A stretch of DNA of 64,000 nt. It comes from Grifola frondosa (lineage: Eukaryota; Basidiomycota; Agaricomycetes; Polyporales; Grifolaceae). The stretch covers positions 1,736,001-1,800,000 of the forward strand of contig LUGG01000004.1 of NCBI GenBank assembly GCA_001683735.1, in the 5' to 3' direction. Made by a program: the position numbers and the translations under genes. Under the pieces are notes generated by a model. That model searched no databases and was not told the DNA's origin. It saw nothing but the letters and a program-made list of their open reading frames with translations. Positions 1 to 11,160 of this stretch are shown one piece after another. Each line of letters begins with the position of its first letter. Position 1 is the stretch's first letter.

Positions 1-480
1 CGGTGATCATGATGTATTAGTGTACTGTAAAACGCTGCCGAAGTTTGAACGCGCATATCGAGTCACAGCAGGCCGACATGTGCGTCTCTCATTTCATCAG
101 CTCTTGCCTTGCATAAATTGTGTGCAGCAAGGGTTAGCCAAATTCCATGTTCCACGTATGCATGTTCTCATTCCCCGCTGAAGTTTTCTCCGAAAACGTC
201 GCCCCGCAGAATAATAAATGAGGAGTTGAGCGGGCCAGTATTATTACCGCTAACAATTCATGTGTACTTGATGAGCGCTGAGCGTCGAGCGGCGAGGATT
301 GACGTGAGGTCTACATCACCACTGCGCATCCTAATTGGAGATATCTATCTCACTGCGCTGACTACTAGATTGATGGCCTGCGGCATCACGGTGGAGTATA
401 AAGCGGCTCAGTAAGAGAAATATAAGTGCAGTACAAGCATCCTCGCGTGTAGCTCATCCTTCAGACGAAGTTTCATAAGC
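1..480. other. 5' flank of glutathione transferase gene
   Basis: No conserved coding sequence was recognised on either strand. The short open frames have no family resemblance. The right end holds a TATA-like box and serves as the promoter of the glutathione transferase gene that starts at 481. Confidence 0.5.
397..403 (+). promoter_or_regulatory. TATA box of glutathione transferase gene
   Basis: The sequence TATAAAG lies 78 bp upstream of the ATG at 481. That is a usual TATA-to-ATG distance for a fungal gene with a short leader. Assigned by motif and position only. Confidence 0.5.
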
Positions 481-1436
481 ATGTCTCACGGAAAGCAATT
501 CACCTTGTACACTCACAAGGCTGGACCGAACGGATGGTACGTCCCTCCAGCAAATACTGCATCTTCTGTATAATTGAACCGGAGATTATAACCGTCAGGA
601 AAGTGGTCATCGTGCTTGAGGAGCTCGGACTGGCGTACGAGTCTCTTTATCTCGACTTGCATAAGGGCGAGCAAAAAGACCCTGAACACACCAAGTACAA
701 TCCTAATGGACGCATCCCCACATTGATTGACCATGAACATGACGATTTCGTGGTGTGGTATGTTCAGAAGAAGGACTTCCGGTGAACATTCTGACACTGA
801 TGGCGATCCGTAGGGAGTCCAATGCGATTATAGCATACCTTGTCGACAAGTACGATACCGAACACAAGATCAGTGTCGTGAAGTTCGAAGAGAAGATTAT
901 CCAACTGCAGTGGCTATTTTTCCAGGCCTCTGGTCAAGGGTCAGTAGTACGAGAAGCTCGCAGAAGTGGCACTGACTTCTCGTTAGACCATACTTCGGTC
1001 AACTTGCGTTTTTTGTCTTCCATTCGAAGGAAAAACATCCGAGTGTGATTGAGCGATACAAGAACGAGATCATTCGTGTGTTCGAGGTGCTTGAGAGTGT
1101 CTTGGATAAACAGGAGTGGCTGATTGGAGGAAAGTGCACGGTGGCTGACTTGTCATTCTTGATGTGAGTAATGTCAGCAACATAGTGTGTCTTCGGACGT
1201 CTGACGAGTATATCGGCCTCTGTTTAGGTGGGACTGTGCGGCTCTTTCCATAGGAGTGTTGATTAACCATGAATTCGATCTCGAGAAGAATTTCCCCGCT
1301 GTTCACAAGTAAGTACTCATGCTTTAAATAAAATTTTCTGTGAATACTGACATTTGGCACGAGATGGCACACCGCCATGCTTGCACGGTATGCAGTCAAG
1401 AAGACACTCGCGGTGAAGGAGTCCCTTTCAAATTGA
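481..1436 (+). CDS. Ure2p-like glutathione S-transferase
   Basis: A cytosolic glutathione transferase of the Ure2p-like fungal class, which conjugates or reduces electrophiles with glutathione. Splicing out short GT-AG introns (for example 537-598 and 758-813) gives one continuous protein of about 230 residues. It starts MSHGKQFTLYTHKAGPNGWK. The N-terminal thioredoxin-like domain carries the family signatures NPNGRIPTLIDH and the glutathione-contacting ESNAI segment. The all-alpha C-terminal domain has QWLFFQASGQGPYFGQ and the EWLIGGKCTVADLSF motif. The last intron lacks a normal cag/tag acceptor next to the expected Trp-His. Using CACGAG as acceptor (just before ATGGCAC) restores KWHTAMLARYAVKKTLAVKES and the TGA at 1434-1436. 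The family is expanded in wood- and litter-decay fungi, where it handles plant-derived toxicants. Function is by family. Confidence 0.9.
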
Positions 1437-1518
1437 CAAGTCGAAAGCGGGGCGATAAAGCTAGCAATTTAAATTGTGTGAGATGATTAAATGCACTATG
1501 ACAGAATACTCGTAGAAG

Positions 1519-2161
1519 AGGACCCGGGCAACTTCCCTATGTGTTTCTCCGAAATTAGCATATTTGAGAGGCCGAAAATGGCCATTTTCTTCTCCATTTT
1601 TGCATATTTAACCCCTCGGAGGGCCCGCAAAACCGATTTTCTTATCTTATCTAGCATATTTGACGGTCGAGGCTGGACCGATCGAATTTTTTCAGTCAAA
1701 TTTGAGGGACCTTTGTGTGCATAAAATCTACACCAGTGTCAACTTTCGCTACGAAAACATGGACATAGCATGGTTGCGAGCTTGCATGCTGCTTCTGTCT
1801 GGCACATTTCCAGGATGCCGAAGGCTCAGATTTGAGTACCTGGCAGACAGGCTCCCAAGGCTTCTGATGCCGGTAGCTTGCCCGGATAACTTATTGTTTG
1901 GTTACATACTACACATAGGTTTCACGGGTGACGGATGCACAGTATTTACATTTTGCGAGATTTTGCGACTTTGTGCGAGCTCCGCACTGGATATTAAGTG
2001 ACATTTTGCCCTCTCTCAATGTTGTGACGTGACGTGATATCGCGTGACAAAGTGACAAATCCTTGTCGAAATTAGCATATCCGACCGTCAAAACGTTGCA
2101 TATCTCAGGCCGATTTTGGGCCAAAAAACGGAGAAACATATAGGGAAGTTGCCCGGGTCCT
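1519..2161. mobile_element. Non-autonomous DNA transposon (MITE), hAT-like
   Basis: A 643-bp element with terminal inverted repeats of about 33 bp that differ at one position. Each end reads inward AGGACCCGGGCAACTTCCC followed by TATRTGTTTCTCCG. It is flanked by a direct 8-bp duplication, CGTAGAAG, at 1511-1518 and 2162-2169. Subterminal motifs of the type GCATATTTGA and GACGGTCG recur in inverted orientation inside both ends. No transposase reading frame is present. An 8-bp target duplication is typical of the hAT superfamily, but the terminal bases are not the classic CAGGG, so the assignment rests on duplication length. Near-identical ends and an intact target duplication suggest fairly recent movement. 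Confidence 0.85.
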
Positions 2162-2169
2162 CGTAGAAG

Positions 2170-2478
2170 TCCAACTAATGTTGGCTTGGTCAAGAAGTTT
2201 AAGAGTCGGAGGCCTGACAATGCCCGATTTCAACTTTAGGGCCTGGTGGAGAACACGGTTCGATGATATTATATTTGCGCTCGATGATCTTCCGCAATAC
2301 AGCCAGACGGGAGCTTTTACGGCGGTACTTATGTGAGAGTAATCGGAGGGATGCGTTACGCAAGCGCCTATTCACAGCGTGACATCACGCGTCGAAGGTC
2401 ACATTTACCATCCTCCACCACTGCCCAAAAAATCTCTTGTCAAGTACCTCCATCTGGTCAGACCCTGCACCCATTGAC
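2170..2478 (+). other. Intergenic / ORC2 promoter region
   Basis: The stretch between the right target duplication of the transposon and the first ATG of ORC2. The ORC2 frame stays open upstream of its first ATG to about 2401 but has no ATG there, so a short upstream exon cannot be excluded. Otherwise only the ACGCGT motif at 2387 stands out. Confidence 0.4.
2387..2392. promoter_or_regulatory. MCB-like ACGCGT box upstream of ORC2
   Basis: ACGCGT, the MluI cell-cycle box bound by MBF in fungi, lies 87 bp upstream of the ORC2 ATG. Replication genes are classic MBF targets. One copy of a hexamer is weak evidence alone; the gene context makes it plausible. Confidence 0.4.
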
Positions 2479-3723
2479 ATGATGAATCCTGCAACTATTG
2501 AAGATGAAGAAGAGCTCGAAGATTGGCCAGCTGGAATATCTGAACAGCTCCCTCAAGGATTTGCCACACAGACTGCGTTTGATTCGTATTTCCTCCAGGC
2601 ATCAAAGCCATCCCGGACATCGTCTAACGTATTCTCTTCCATTGTCCCGCCACTGAGTCCTGAGGAGTTCACTGCAGCGATCAGCCGACAACGCTCTGAC
2701 CATGTTCTGTGGCAAGATCCTGAGGTCCGTAACGCTCTATTCTCGCGATACTTATTCGAGCTCCAAGAGGGATTTAATCTACTATTCTACGGCTGTGGAT
2801 CGAAGCGGGACGTGCTCAATGCATTTGCAAGACTGATTTCGACGAGAAAAGCTCATGTCGTGGTAGCGAACGGCTTCCAGCCTAGCTTCGCGTTCAAGGA
2901 CTTGTTAAATGCTATTGAGCAGATCCCCGGCGTAGAAGCGTCGTTTATCACTTCGACCAGCATCGAGGCACAAACACAGCGAATGTACGACTTTTTCGCT
3001 GATGTGCAGGATGACCCCGCGCCGGAATTGTATATCGTGGTCCACAACATCGAAGGGCCCGCATTTCGCGCCACCAAAGCGAAGTCCTGTCTTTCTCTCC
3101 TCGCGCTCAACCCCCACGTCCACCTCATTGCCTCCATCGATCACATCGCGGCGCCCCTTCGTTGGACACTAACGGACCTATTTTCGCGGAAAAGTGATGG
3201 CACGCAGGCCGAGCACGGTCAAGTGCCACGGCGCGGCTTTGCGTGGCTCTGGCACGACCTCACAACGCTGGCGCCGTACGACTTCGAGCTCGCTTATTCT
3301 GATCCCAACTCACTCTCTTGTGCACCCGCCATACGTGGAGCCCGCTCTGGACGAGATGGCACAGGCACATCAACGCCGGGACCCATGGCGGAGACGGCCG
3401 CACGGCACGTCCTGGCGTCTGTTACTCAGAAGGCGCAGAAATTGTTTGCGCTGCTGGGTGCGAAACAGCTCGAGCTCATGAGCGAGGACGCTTCTGCGGG
3501 AGGCGCGGCGTCAGGCGCGTTCGACTATGCCCGGTTGTTCAACGCAGCACGGGACGGTTTCATTGCCACAAATGATACATCCTTGCGGTCGTTGTTGAGC
3601 GAGTTTAGGGACCATGGTTTAGTGGTGTCCACTGTGGCTGCTGGTGCAGAGGCATTGTGGATCCCGCTCAGAAAAGAGGCTTTGGCGAAAATCGTGCATG
3701 ATTTGCGAGTGCAGGAACCATAG
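2479..3723 (+). CDS. ORC2: Origin recognition complex subunit 2
   Basis: Subunit of the six-protein origin recognition complex that marks DNA replication origins in the nucleus. The gene is one uninterrupted exon of 414 codons from the first in-frame ATG. The reading frame is open further upstream but has no earlier ATG. The acidic N-terminus leads into SRTSSNVFSS and then the AAA+-like core with the hallmark NLLFYGCGSKRDVLNAFA (residues about 100-118). It continues through YIVVHNIEGPAFR, LIASIDHIAAPLRWT and FAWLWHDLTTLAPYDFE, all characteristic of Orc2. A C-terminal winged-helix region follows (LRSLLSEFRDHGLVV). Orc2 proteins usually lack functional Walker motifs, and none is visible here. 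The length suits fungal forms with a short N-terminal tail. Confidence 0.93.
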   Translation: MMNPATIEDEEELEDWPAGISEQLPQGFATQTAFDSYFLQASKPSRTSSNVFSSIVPPLSPEEFTAAISRQRSDHVLWQDPEVRNALFSRYLFELQEGFNLLFYGCGSKRDVLNAFARLISTRKAHVVVANGFQPSFAFKDLLNAIEQIPGVEASFITSTSIEAQTQRMYDFFADVQDDPAPELYIVVHNIEGPAFRATKAKSCLSLLALNPHVHLIASIDHIAAPLRWTLTDLFSRKSDGTQAEHGQVPRRGFAWLWHDLTTLAPYDFELAYSDPNSLSCAPAIRGARSGRDGTGTSTPGPMAETAARHVLASVTQKAQKLFALLGAKQLELMSEDASAGGAASGAFDYARLFNAARDGFIATNDTSLRSLLSEFRDHGLVVSTVAAGAEALWIPLRKEALAKIVHDLRVQEP

Positions 3724-3886
3724 TTAATGGATGGTGAGATTGGCAATGCTCAGTACTTTCGCATGCTCAAGCAGTTTGTAAGACAATGGTGCAAGGCCAG
3801 CAGCAAATGATACCCCGTCAAGCTGAACTATAATACAAATAATCAGTGTGGCCACCAAGTCAGACAATCCAAGCGTCCGAATAATC

Positions 3887-4631
3887 CTAATCCCCGTTCT
3901 TGTGCTCGGCTGCTGCTGCGGCCTCCTCATCACTTCCATGTTCTGCTTTGCCCTCGGCAGCATGCTCCTCACCCTCTTCGGCATGCTCTTGTTGCTCGTG
4001 CTCCTCTTTGCCCTCCTCCTTGCCCGCCTCTTCTTCTTCCTCCTTTGCACCCTTGCTGCCCATGACGGTAGCATTGATCCTGGCAGACGATCGTTCAACG
4101 GAGATTCCGAGTGTGCGAGAGGGCACTCACGTCAGCATCACATGAACCTTTTCCTTCTCCTCCCCTTCGCTGTTCTGTAGCTCGATCGTGAGCCGCTTAT
4201 TCCCCTTCCACCCATAGCTACCCGTCGCGAACGTGCTCGGGAGCAATGTGGTCGTGCCGATGAACCCGGGGTCGGTGGACGCGAGGGTGACTGTCCCGTC
4301 GTCTCCTAAGGCGGGCGGCGTGTGCGTGATGTTGATATGGAGGGGCAGCGCGCGAGCCTTGAATGCTGATGCCGCCATATTGGTCTGCTTATCATACCGG
4401 GCGATCAATGCTCTGTTGGCAAAGGTGGAATAGCAACCGGAGCGCTCGCCTTGGGGCCCTTCTTGCCCTTGCGGGTCTTGGGACTCGTCGCCCGCTCCGT
4501 TTTAGGCGCCTTGGCACCGCGGGTCGTTGGTCCCGACGTCTCTTCCTCTGCAGCTCTTTTCTTCGGTGCTGTCGTCGATGTCAGTATCCAGATTCGTGGG
4601 AACATGGCTTCAGAACGTGCTCACCGACCAT
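3887..4631 (-). CDS. Basidiomycete conserved protein with acidic C-terminus, unknown function
   Basis: Not a family I can name. Reading the minus strand from the ATG at 4631, three plausible introns give one frame: about 4569-4624, 4385-4437 (53 bp, donor GTTGCT), and one with donor GTGAGT beginning near 4132. The protein begins MVAPKKRAAEEETS and has a Lys/Pro-rich basic stretch (KTRKGKKGPKASAP). Next comes a compact, probably beta-rich domain (ARALPLHINITHTPP, then STFATGSYGWKGNKRLTIEL, VHVMLTINATVMGSKG). It ends in a Glu/Ala/His-rich acidic tail to the stop at 3887. A basic head plus an acidic tail resembles histone or nucleic-acid chaperones, but this is only compositional. It lies tail-to-tail with ORC2, 163 bp apart. 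Confidence 0.65.
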
Positions 4632-4973
4632 GGTAGTTGGTGTAGGGCAGTAGCAGGAGGAATGTGAGTAAGAATACGTGGGAATGAGAATTGCTGGGAG
4701 GGGTCCTATTTATTCAGCAGGGTCAGAAAGGGGTTGGAGTTGGCCACCACTGGCATTGGCCCCATGACAACCTGAATTGCTCAGTTTAGCAGGCGGTGGC
4801 TGCTGACATCACGCGTCTCGACGCGTCGCGTCTGTGGCGTCCAGATTCCCACTGCTAATCGCAATATCACGCTCAAGCATTTCGAATTTACAACTACAAG
4901 ATGTGCACAAATACCACTCCGGAAAAATGTTACATACAGAAAAGCGACGATGCTCCATATCTTCATGATGCCT

Positions 4974-7900
4974 TCACTCGGGATTCAGGGGCGGCATAGC
5001 CTCTCGCCTTCCCTTCACTGGCCAGACCTCTGTCATCGTATCTGCGTCCCAGACCCGCCCGCCTCTTGCGACAAATTTAATATCTCTCGTCCCACTAATG
5101 TCGCCCTCGAGGAGGTCGACGCCTGGAGGATAGATGATGAGGTCGGCAAGCTTGCCCGGGGTCAGCGAGCCGACAGATTTCTCGATGCCTAGAGTAATCG
5201 CGGCATCTGATGTAGCGGCGCGAAGCACCTGCAGCCGAGCGCTTGAGCTCAGTGCATGAATGATAAAAAGATGTGGCAAGACATACCTCATAGTTTGATA
5301 GACCGCCCTGTCGCGTGAAGAACATCTCCGCGTGGTAATTGAGACCGAGCGGCGGTTCACCGTGAGCGCCGATATGGGCGCGCAGACCCATGTGCACCAT
5401 CTTGGCAGTTGAGATCGAGGTATTGAACAGTGCATATGCTTTACGGATGTGAGTATTCGAGCTCGGACACAGGTGATACAGATGTCCTCACAGGATTTCG
5501 GGCGCGCAGTAGACTCGGAAAGGCCTTCGAGGATGTCATGTCTGGTGAAGCGCCTTAACCTGTTATAAATTGAGTCAATTCCAGAACATGTCAAACGTGG
5601 CATGAAACACAAACTTGAGATCATCTGGAATATCCTCGGATGCCCAAATATACTGCTCCCCCATAACACCACCGTAGTTGACAATATGGGTGGGCGTCGA
5701 ACCGGTACCGCTTAGAGCGAATAGGGTGAGCACGTCATCGTACAAAGCAGGGATGGGCAAGGCGTGTTCGACCGTTCGTCATCCCTGAAAATAGGTCGGT
5801 CGTATTGTGGGACATCGTACCAGCACCGTGATAACGTACCATCTACGATGTAAGTCTGATCCCAATCGTAATTCATGCCCTGGAATCCCCCATCAGGATA
5901 AGTCACATGTGGAATTTTAGACTTATGCTCACTCCTTCTGGCACACAAAGCATCGATAGGTTACGACCGGCCAACAGCAATCTCTGGCGAGAAGCACTAC
6001 ACAAAATCGTTTTAAGAGACTGGCTGCGTAAAACTACGTGATTGGAAACTCACCGCGAAGGTTGGTTGTAATTCTTGTAGGAGAAACTGGCAGGTCCACC
6101 CTCTGCCTTGATCCTGATCAGTGCAGATCGCGCCTCGGCCATATCCACAATGTCTTGATGGACACTGGGTGCACCCGCTCCGTATATGACATCCCCGACT
6201 TGGAAAATTCGTGGCCCAACCAGTTGCCCGCGTTCAAGCCGGAAACGCTCGGCAAATCCGAGGACATTGTCTGCACTAGGACTAAAGAGCATAAACAATG
6301 ATTAGGAGTATATGACAGCGGAGGCGGACCAAAGACATACTTGTGGAGGGTCGTGACGCCGTACGCTAGGAATGTCTCCATTTCCCAAGAACGAGCTGGA
6401 TGTGTGGTTCCGAAGCCATTCCAATGAGCATGTACGTCGATGAACCCAGGTACGACGAAGCCTTCATACAGATGGGTCAGCTGATGTTTTGCGACAGGCC
6501 CTCTAATGAAAACATACCTCCTTGAGCGTCCAATACCGTTGCCCCGTAAGGGATTATCAAATCATGCACTCCAACAATAGCCTCTATTTCGCCGCTGCGC
6601 GTCACCAGAACTGCATCTCGCAATACGTCAAAGCGAAGATCGCCTGTTTCCATCGTCAGCAGTGTCGCATTTGCTATGACGAAAAAGTCGGCATTTTTCA
6701 GTGCCTCTGGATCTCGCGCAAAGCGATTGGAGATGGAGGCTGAAGCTTCTTTCTTCAGTCGCTTAATGTCGCTGGGATACTCGACGATGATTTCTTGGAA
6801 CTGAGGGAGGTTCCGGGCACACGCTACGCCATGGGTCTTGGGATCGTCCACAGCAGCTGACGCGCAAACGTCTAATTTTGAGACTTCCACTGAGTGAAGG
6901 AAGGCCCCTACAAGGGAAAACGTTCTGCAAATGAGTCGATAGAATTAGAATGAACATCATAACCGAAGGACTTGCCGAGGAACCAGAACAGCCTCTTCCC
7001 ATCTCCACTCCAAGTGATATCGTGTCCACCATCCACGCTCAACCGCACGAGTCCATCAGTCGCATTCCCCGGCTTACTCCATACCGGCTCATCGGCGTTC
7101 ACGCCAGGCGCTAAGTATACCTGGAAGAAATCCACAAAAGCAACCTTACTAGCAGATCCCAATCCAGAGGGAATCGCAGCAAGCTCAGTAGACATCCGCC
7201 CAGTCGCTATCGTCTCATGCGGATAGTCACCCGACTCATTAGGGCCTGCTGCGAGGTTGATGATGAACGAACGGCGAGGCGACTGCACGAGCAGCTTCTT
7301 ATTTCCGTCCAGGAAGCGGAGCTCTGTCTTCAATACATCATCCGTGTCGATTTCCGGGCACAAAACGAAGGTTCTGAACAGTAATCTTGCTTGTCTTCCT
7401 GTCAGAACCTGAGGGGAAGGCAACGTGACTGTACCAAGATACAGTCCCGCACCGGCCGTGGCAAACATCGCCAGTATAGAGGTAGTCTCCGCCGGTCTTA
7501 ATGAATCCAATCTGGCGTCGGCGCCCAATGCTCGCACAACACAGGAGAATAATATCGCCCGAGTGGTAAGCCCTCAAGCTCATAGGCTGCTCCCGACGTT
7601 ACGTTTGCCAGTTCGAAGGTGGTGAAGTTGACATCGGACCAGCGCGCGTGCACACAAGATCATCGTAGCCGGCAATGAACGAAGGCGAGTAGTATGGCGC
7701 CCCGGCGTGCAGAACGGGTACCTCCTGCGCATGATGAGCACCACCGTCAACGACATCCACAACATATGTTGCTCCAGACGCCTGAAAGACTGCGCGCGAG
7801 CCCGCGTCATCCACACGCAGTTCCGTGAATGCGTGCACCCGCTGGGTGTCAGCAGTCTCTAAAGACTTGATGTCTGTCTGCACAGTCAGGGTCTCTGCGA

Positions 7901-9519
7901 GACGTTTCTCAATATGTGCGACGAAAGATACTGCGCGCGGAGTGCCTGCTGCTGTGCGCTCACCCCGCGCATTGCGTGTGACGGGACATGATAGATTTGT
8001 CCAGCTGCCCAGATGATAATGGCATCATCTGCGGGTGTAAATGCGAAGGACGGATACGTCCCCATCGGCGCAGAGACTGCTCCAAGGTCATAGGTGAGGC
8101 CATCCAAGCGTGATGAATCGTTCCTGTTACCAGGTCCCTAAAGGTGCAATCATTGATCTGGGTATAAAGAGAGGATGGGCGGAAGACGCACTTTAGCACC
8201 AGAGCCTCCTTGTCACGCACTCTGCGAACGAATGCGAGCGTCCGGCCGTCTCTTGAGAGTTCCGGTCTGCTTGCACCTCCGGGGAATGCGTCCACGACAG
8301 TGGTCGTTCGCTTAGATGTCAAGTTCGTGGAGAAAATAGCATATATGCCGGAATGAACATCTGTTCGACAACTGAGATGTCACGAATCTACTTGCTAAAA
8401 CAAAGACGGACCTTTGCTATATGAGAATGCTCCATTGGCATCCTTGACGTTCTTCGAGTAGATCAAGGTGTCATTGCCCCTCCAGATGAACTGTTCAGGC
8501 CCAATCTGCTGATCTCCATAGCGCTCCGCACCCCATCCGAAAGGCAAGGCCCTGCCCACAAGTCGTTTTCCACTTCCCACTTCAATACGCGTGCTGGACG
8601 CGTTAAAACTGGGAACAACATACTCCCAACCCTCACCGGCACCGAGACTACGGGAAGAGGTGTACCATTTTGTGGCGATTACTGTCGAGCCTGATGGATG
8701 GAAGCGGGCATCCGAGACCCAACGATAAGTCTCATTCGTGACACGCTGAGCTACGAGATGACCCTCTGCGTGAGAGATGCATGCATACACAATGCTCGCG
8801 TGTCACGTACCTCCAAGACGACCTTCACGAAGGAGCCTACGCTGCTTCCTCTCCTGTGTTTCGTTGACTCCACTGGCTAAGAGCTCTTCTTCGTCATTCT
8901 TCATCTCAAGAGCATAGAGGAGCTCCTCGTCCGCATAATTGGATCTGACATCCATCTCATCGCACCCCTTCCATGCCATCACCCATATGTTCTCCACTCC
9001 AAGCTCCGCATCACTCCTGAACACAATGCTGTTTCCCTCCGGCGAGAAGTGAGGGTCGGAATCGTGAGGCACTCCAAGCAGAACGGGGCGCGCCCTCCAC
9101 GCCTCCGCGGATTGCGGTCTTGCTTCATCATATGCGCCTGCGGGAAGGCAGTAGAGATCGCCTAGCATATCGAAAACAATTTCGCCTGTCTTCGGGTGCA
9201 CGTCCAGTCGAAGCCATGTCCCTTCAGTCACGTCGTACTCGAGCAAACGCGGGAAGGGGTAATCGGTAGAGATATCCCATGGGGTCTGCTCGCGGATAGG
9301 CCAGACATCGTCTTTCCATTCGCTAGCTGGATCCACTACCGCCGGACTAGGAATGAACTGCAAAGACGCGTCAGTGGCTTGCAGGAAGTTGTACGGGATC
9401 GGGAGGAGCGTGGAGAACACTGCAGCGGTTGAAAGAAGTAGTACACCCTGAAACAAGTGCAGGGCGCGACGCTGCCGTCGAGCAGGCAAATAGCCAGGGA
9501 GATCTGGTTGGGATTTCAT
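4974..9519 (-). CDS. Membrane-anchored TolB-like beta-propeller/amidohydrolase fusion
   Basis: One long multi-exon gene encoding about 1,150 residues. Residues 1-45 contain basic residues then one hydrophobic segment (LFQGVLLLSTAAVFSTLLPI), fitting a signal anchor. A WD40/TolB-like propeller follows, with blades such as HDSDPHFSPEGNSIVFRSD, WVSDARFHPSGSTVIATKW, RPELSRDGRTLAFVRR and YPSFAFTPADDAIIIWAAG. The C-terminal half is a metal-dependent amidohydrolase: GFIDVHAHW gives the HxH metal site, with further conserved stretches LGLNYHAEMFFTRQGGL and IEKSVGSLTPGKLADLIIY. It ends at 4974. Bacterial and fungal homologues with this layout are annotated as amidohydrolase/TolB proteins; the substrate is unknown. 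One frame break near 8096-8104, between the HHAW and GLTYDLGA segments, needs a single extra base. It is divergent from the MIF gene, 447 bp apart. Confidence 0.8.
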
Positions 9520-9966
9520 CCGCTCGAGAGTTCTTTGGACTCCTATTGAAGTGCTATTGAAGTTGCTACTTGATTACTACTACGACGTAAACCAGTCAGA
9601 AGACCATGCTGATATTCTAACTCTACATACCTGCTCAGTCTTGCCGGACAACGCTGCAGTATCTTCAGCCCCTGTGGTTCTGCTCAGCCTCCAACGTCTG
9701 CTCAGGCTCGTACCTGGCGCTCAGCTTGCCGGGTTGCATGTGTGAATCCCACTAGAGCTCTTCTCATTCACATGCCCATCATCATGAGAATTTAGAACAC
9801 GCCAATATTCAAACATTCACATGCAGCAGTGCCCTGAGGACCGGGGTATGGGTAGAATCTCAGGAGATGACTCCAAGGTGGCTCCAAGGAGGCTCCTCGT
9901 TCCGGGATCAGACGTCTCCAACGAGTCGCTTGTTCAGGAGCCCACTCTTACTCTGAATCGTCCATC

Positions 9967-10658
9967 ATGCCCTCTCTCGAACTTAAGACCAACGTAGCGA
10001 TTGCTGACCCGAAGGCGTTTTGTCTGGAGTTTTCCAAGGTCAGCCTTTTTTGCGACATCTTAATCTATGGAACGGCAATTTAGATGTCCAATAGCTCGCA
10101 GCGAAGACTCTGGGCAAGCCGGAGGTTTACATCTCCGTCAGCTACACTCATAATGAGTATTTGACCTTCAATGGGACCTTTGAACCTGCGTTCTTGCTCG
10201 CGATCGTAAGTGGTAGCAGTCCACCTCTTTCTGCGCGACATAGTATGCCGGTATGGGCGCATGATGGAGCATCTTCTCCGAATATCTGATCCTCCATTAT
10301 CCTCCTGTTCATCTGCGGAAGCTCCAGGAAATCTGTGTGGCACCATGACTGAAATGTCGACGAATTGTAGAACAGCTTGGGGAATATTACTCCTGATCTC
10401 AACGAGGGATACAGCAAAGTTTTCTTCGAGTTCTTCAAATCGAAGCTTGGCATTTCCGATGACCGTGGCTATATGTGAGTTCGCTTTAACCGTCTGGAAT
10501 TATGTTCGAACTAATTGTCGGACAAAAGCTTATTCACCGACCCCGGCAACGCATATATAGGGTGTGTGATATACTTCCCCCTCCCTTTCTCCAGTCGTAA
10601 CTTTGATTTTTGACAGACACAAGTCCACCCATTTCGGAACCCTCTTTGGGTCGTAAGG
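9967..10658 (+). CDS. MIF-like tautomerase
   Basis: Macrophage migration inhibitory factor family protein, a small trimeric tautomerase using the N-terminal proline exposed after Met removal. Exon 1 (9967-10038) reads MPSLELKTNVAIADPKAF. Exon 2 begins at 10095 after an intron ending CCAATAG and holds LGKPEVYISVSYTHNEYLTF. Exon 3 follows a 160-170-bp intron and has NSLGNITPDLNEGYSKVFFE. The last exons give YIGHK-type residues and FGTLFGS before TAA at 10656-10658. The total is close to the usual 115-120 residues. Pro1 is present and the Lys and Ile/Val positions of the pocket look conserved. Substrate and role in fungi are not established; phenylpyruvate or dopachrome tautomerase activity is inferred from the family. 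Five exons in about 700 bp is dense. Confidence 0.88.
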
Positions 10659-11160
10659 CACTCCTGATATATGTAACGCCAGCAAGGACCCCAGCAAGGA
10701 GAAAATTTAAGCTGTATGACTATAAGCGTATCCCAGTGTATGAGATTTTATCCAATGAAGACACCTTTATGTCCAGATATGAACAGCTGTAGAAACTTCA
10801 TCGAAAGTTGCGTCTGCATGTAAGAACCAGATGTCTTGGAGAGTTTCCTAATCTGGATATGTCGTCGGAGTCTGTCGGCAGCGGCCGTTCCGCTGACGCA
10901 CGCCTCCGGCAACGCCTCCACTGCCGATATTAATGAAGCCGTGTCGACCACATTCACCTCCATCCCCAACCACGACCATCTTGCATCCTTGAACGTCCAG
11001 CCCGACTAACTCGTCGACTGACTACGCTCAACGATGCCGCTAGCATCGTCCGGGGCGCGGGCCTTCACAGGCCGTCAGACGTCCGCATCTTGCCACAGGA
11101 AGTGGTGGTCATAATGCCAATGCAGCTCGCTCCATCCACATCCCATCATTCGTCCGCCGA
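10659..11160. other. Intergenic region
   Basis: Nothing recognised. An ATG at 11033 opens only a short frame that stops at 11105. It could be an upstream exon of the following gene, but I could not join it convincingly. Confidence 0.35.

Noticed and set aside
1491..2220. Frames inside the transposon-like element as possible transposase
   Set aside because: They are under 115 codons, start in the inverted repeats and show no catalytic motif.
3900..4180. Plus-strand frames rich in Cys/Ser/Leu opposite the acidic C-terminal tail
   Set aside because: Composition is the mirror image of a Glu/Ala-rich coding strand; the minus strand gives a spliced, sensible protein.
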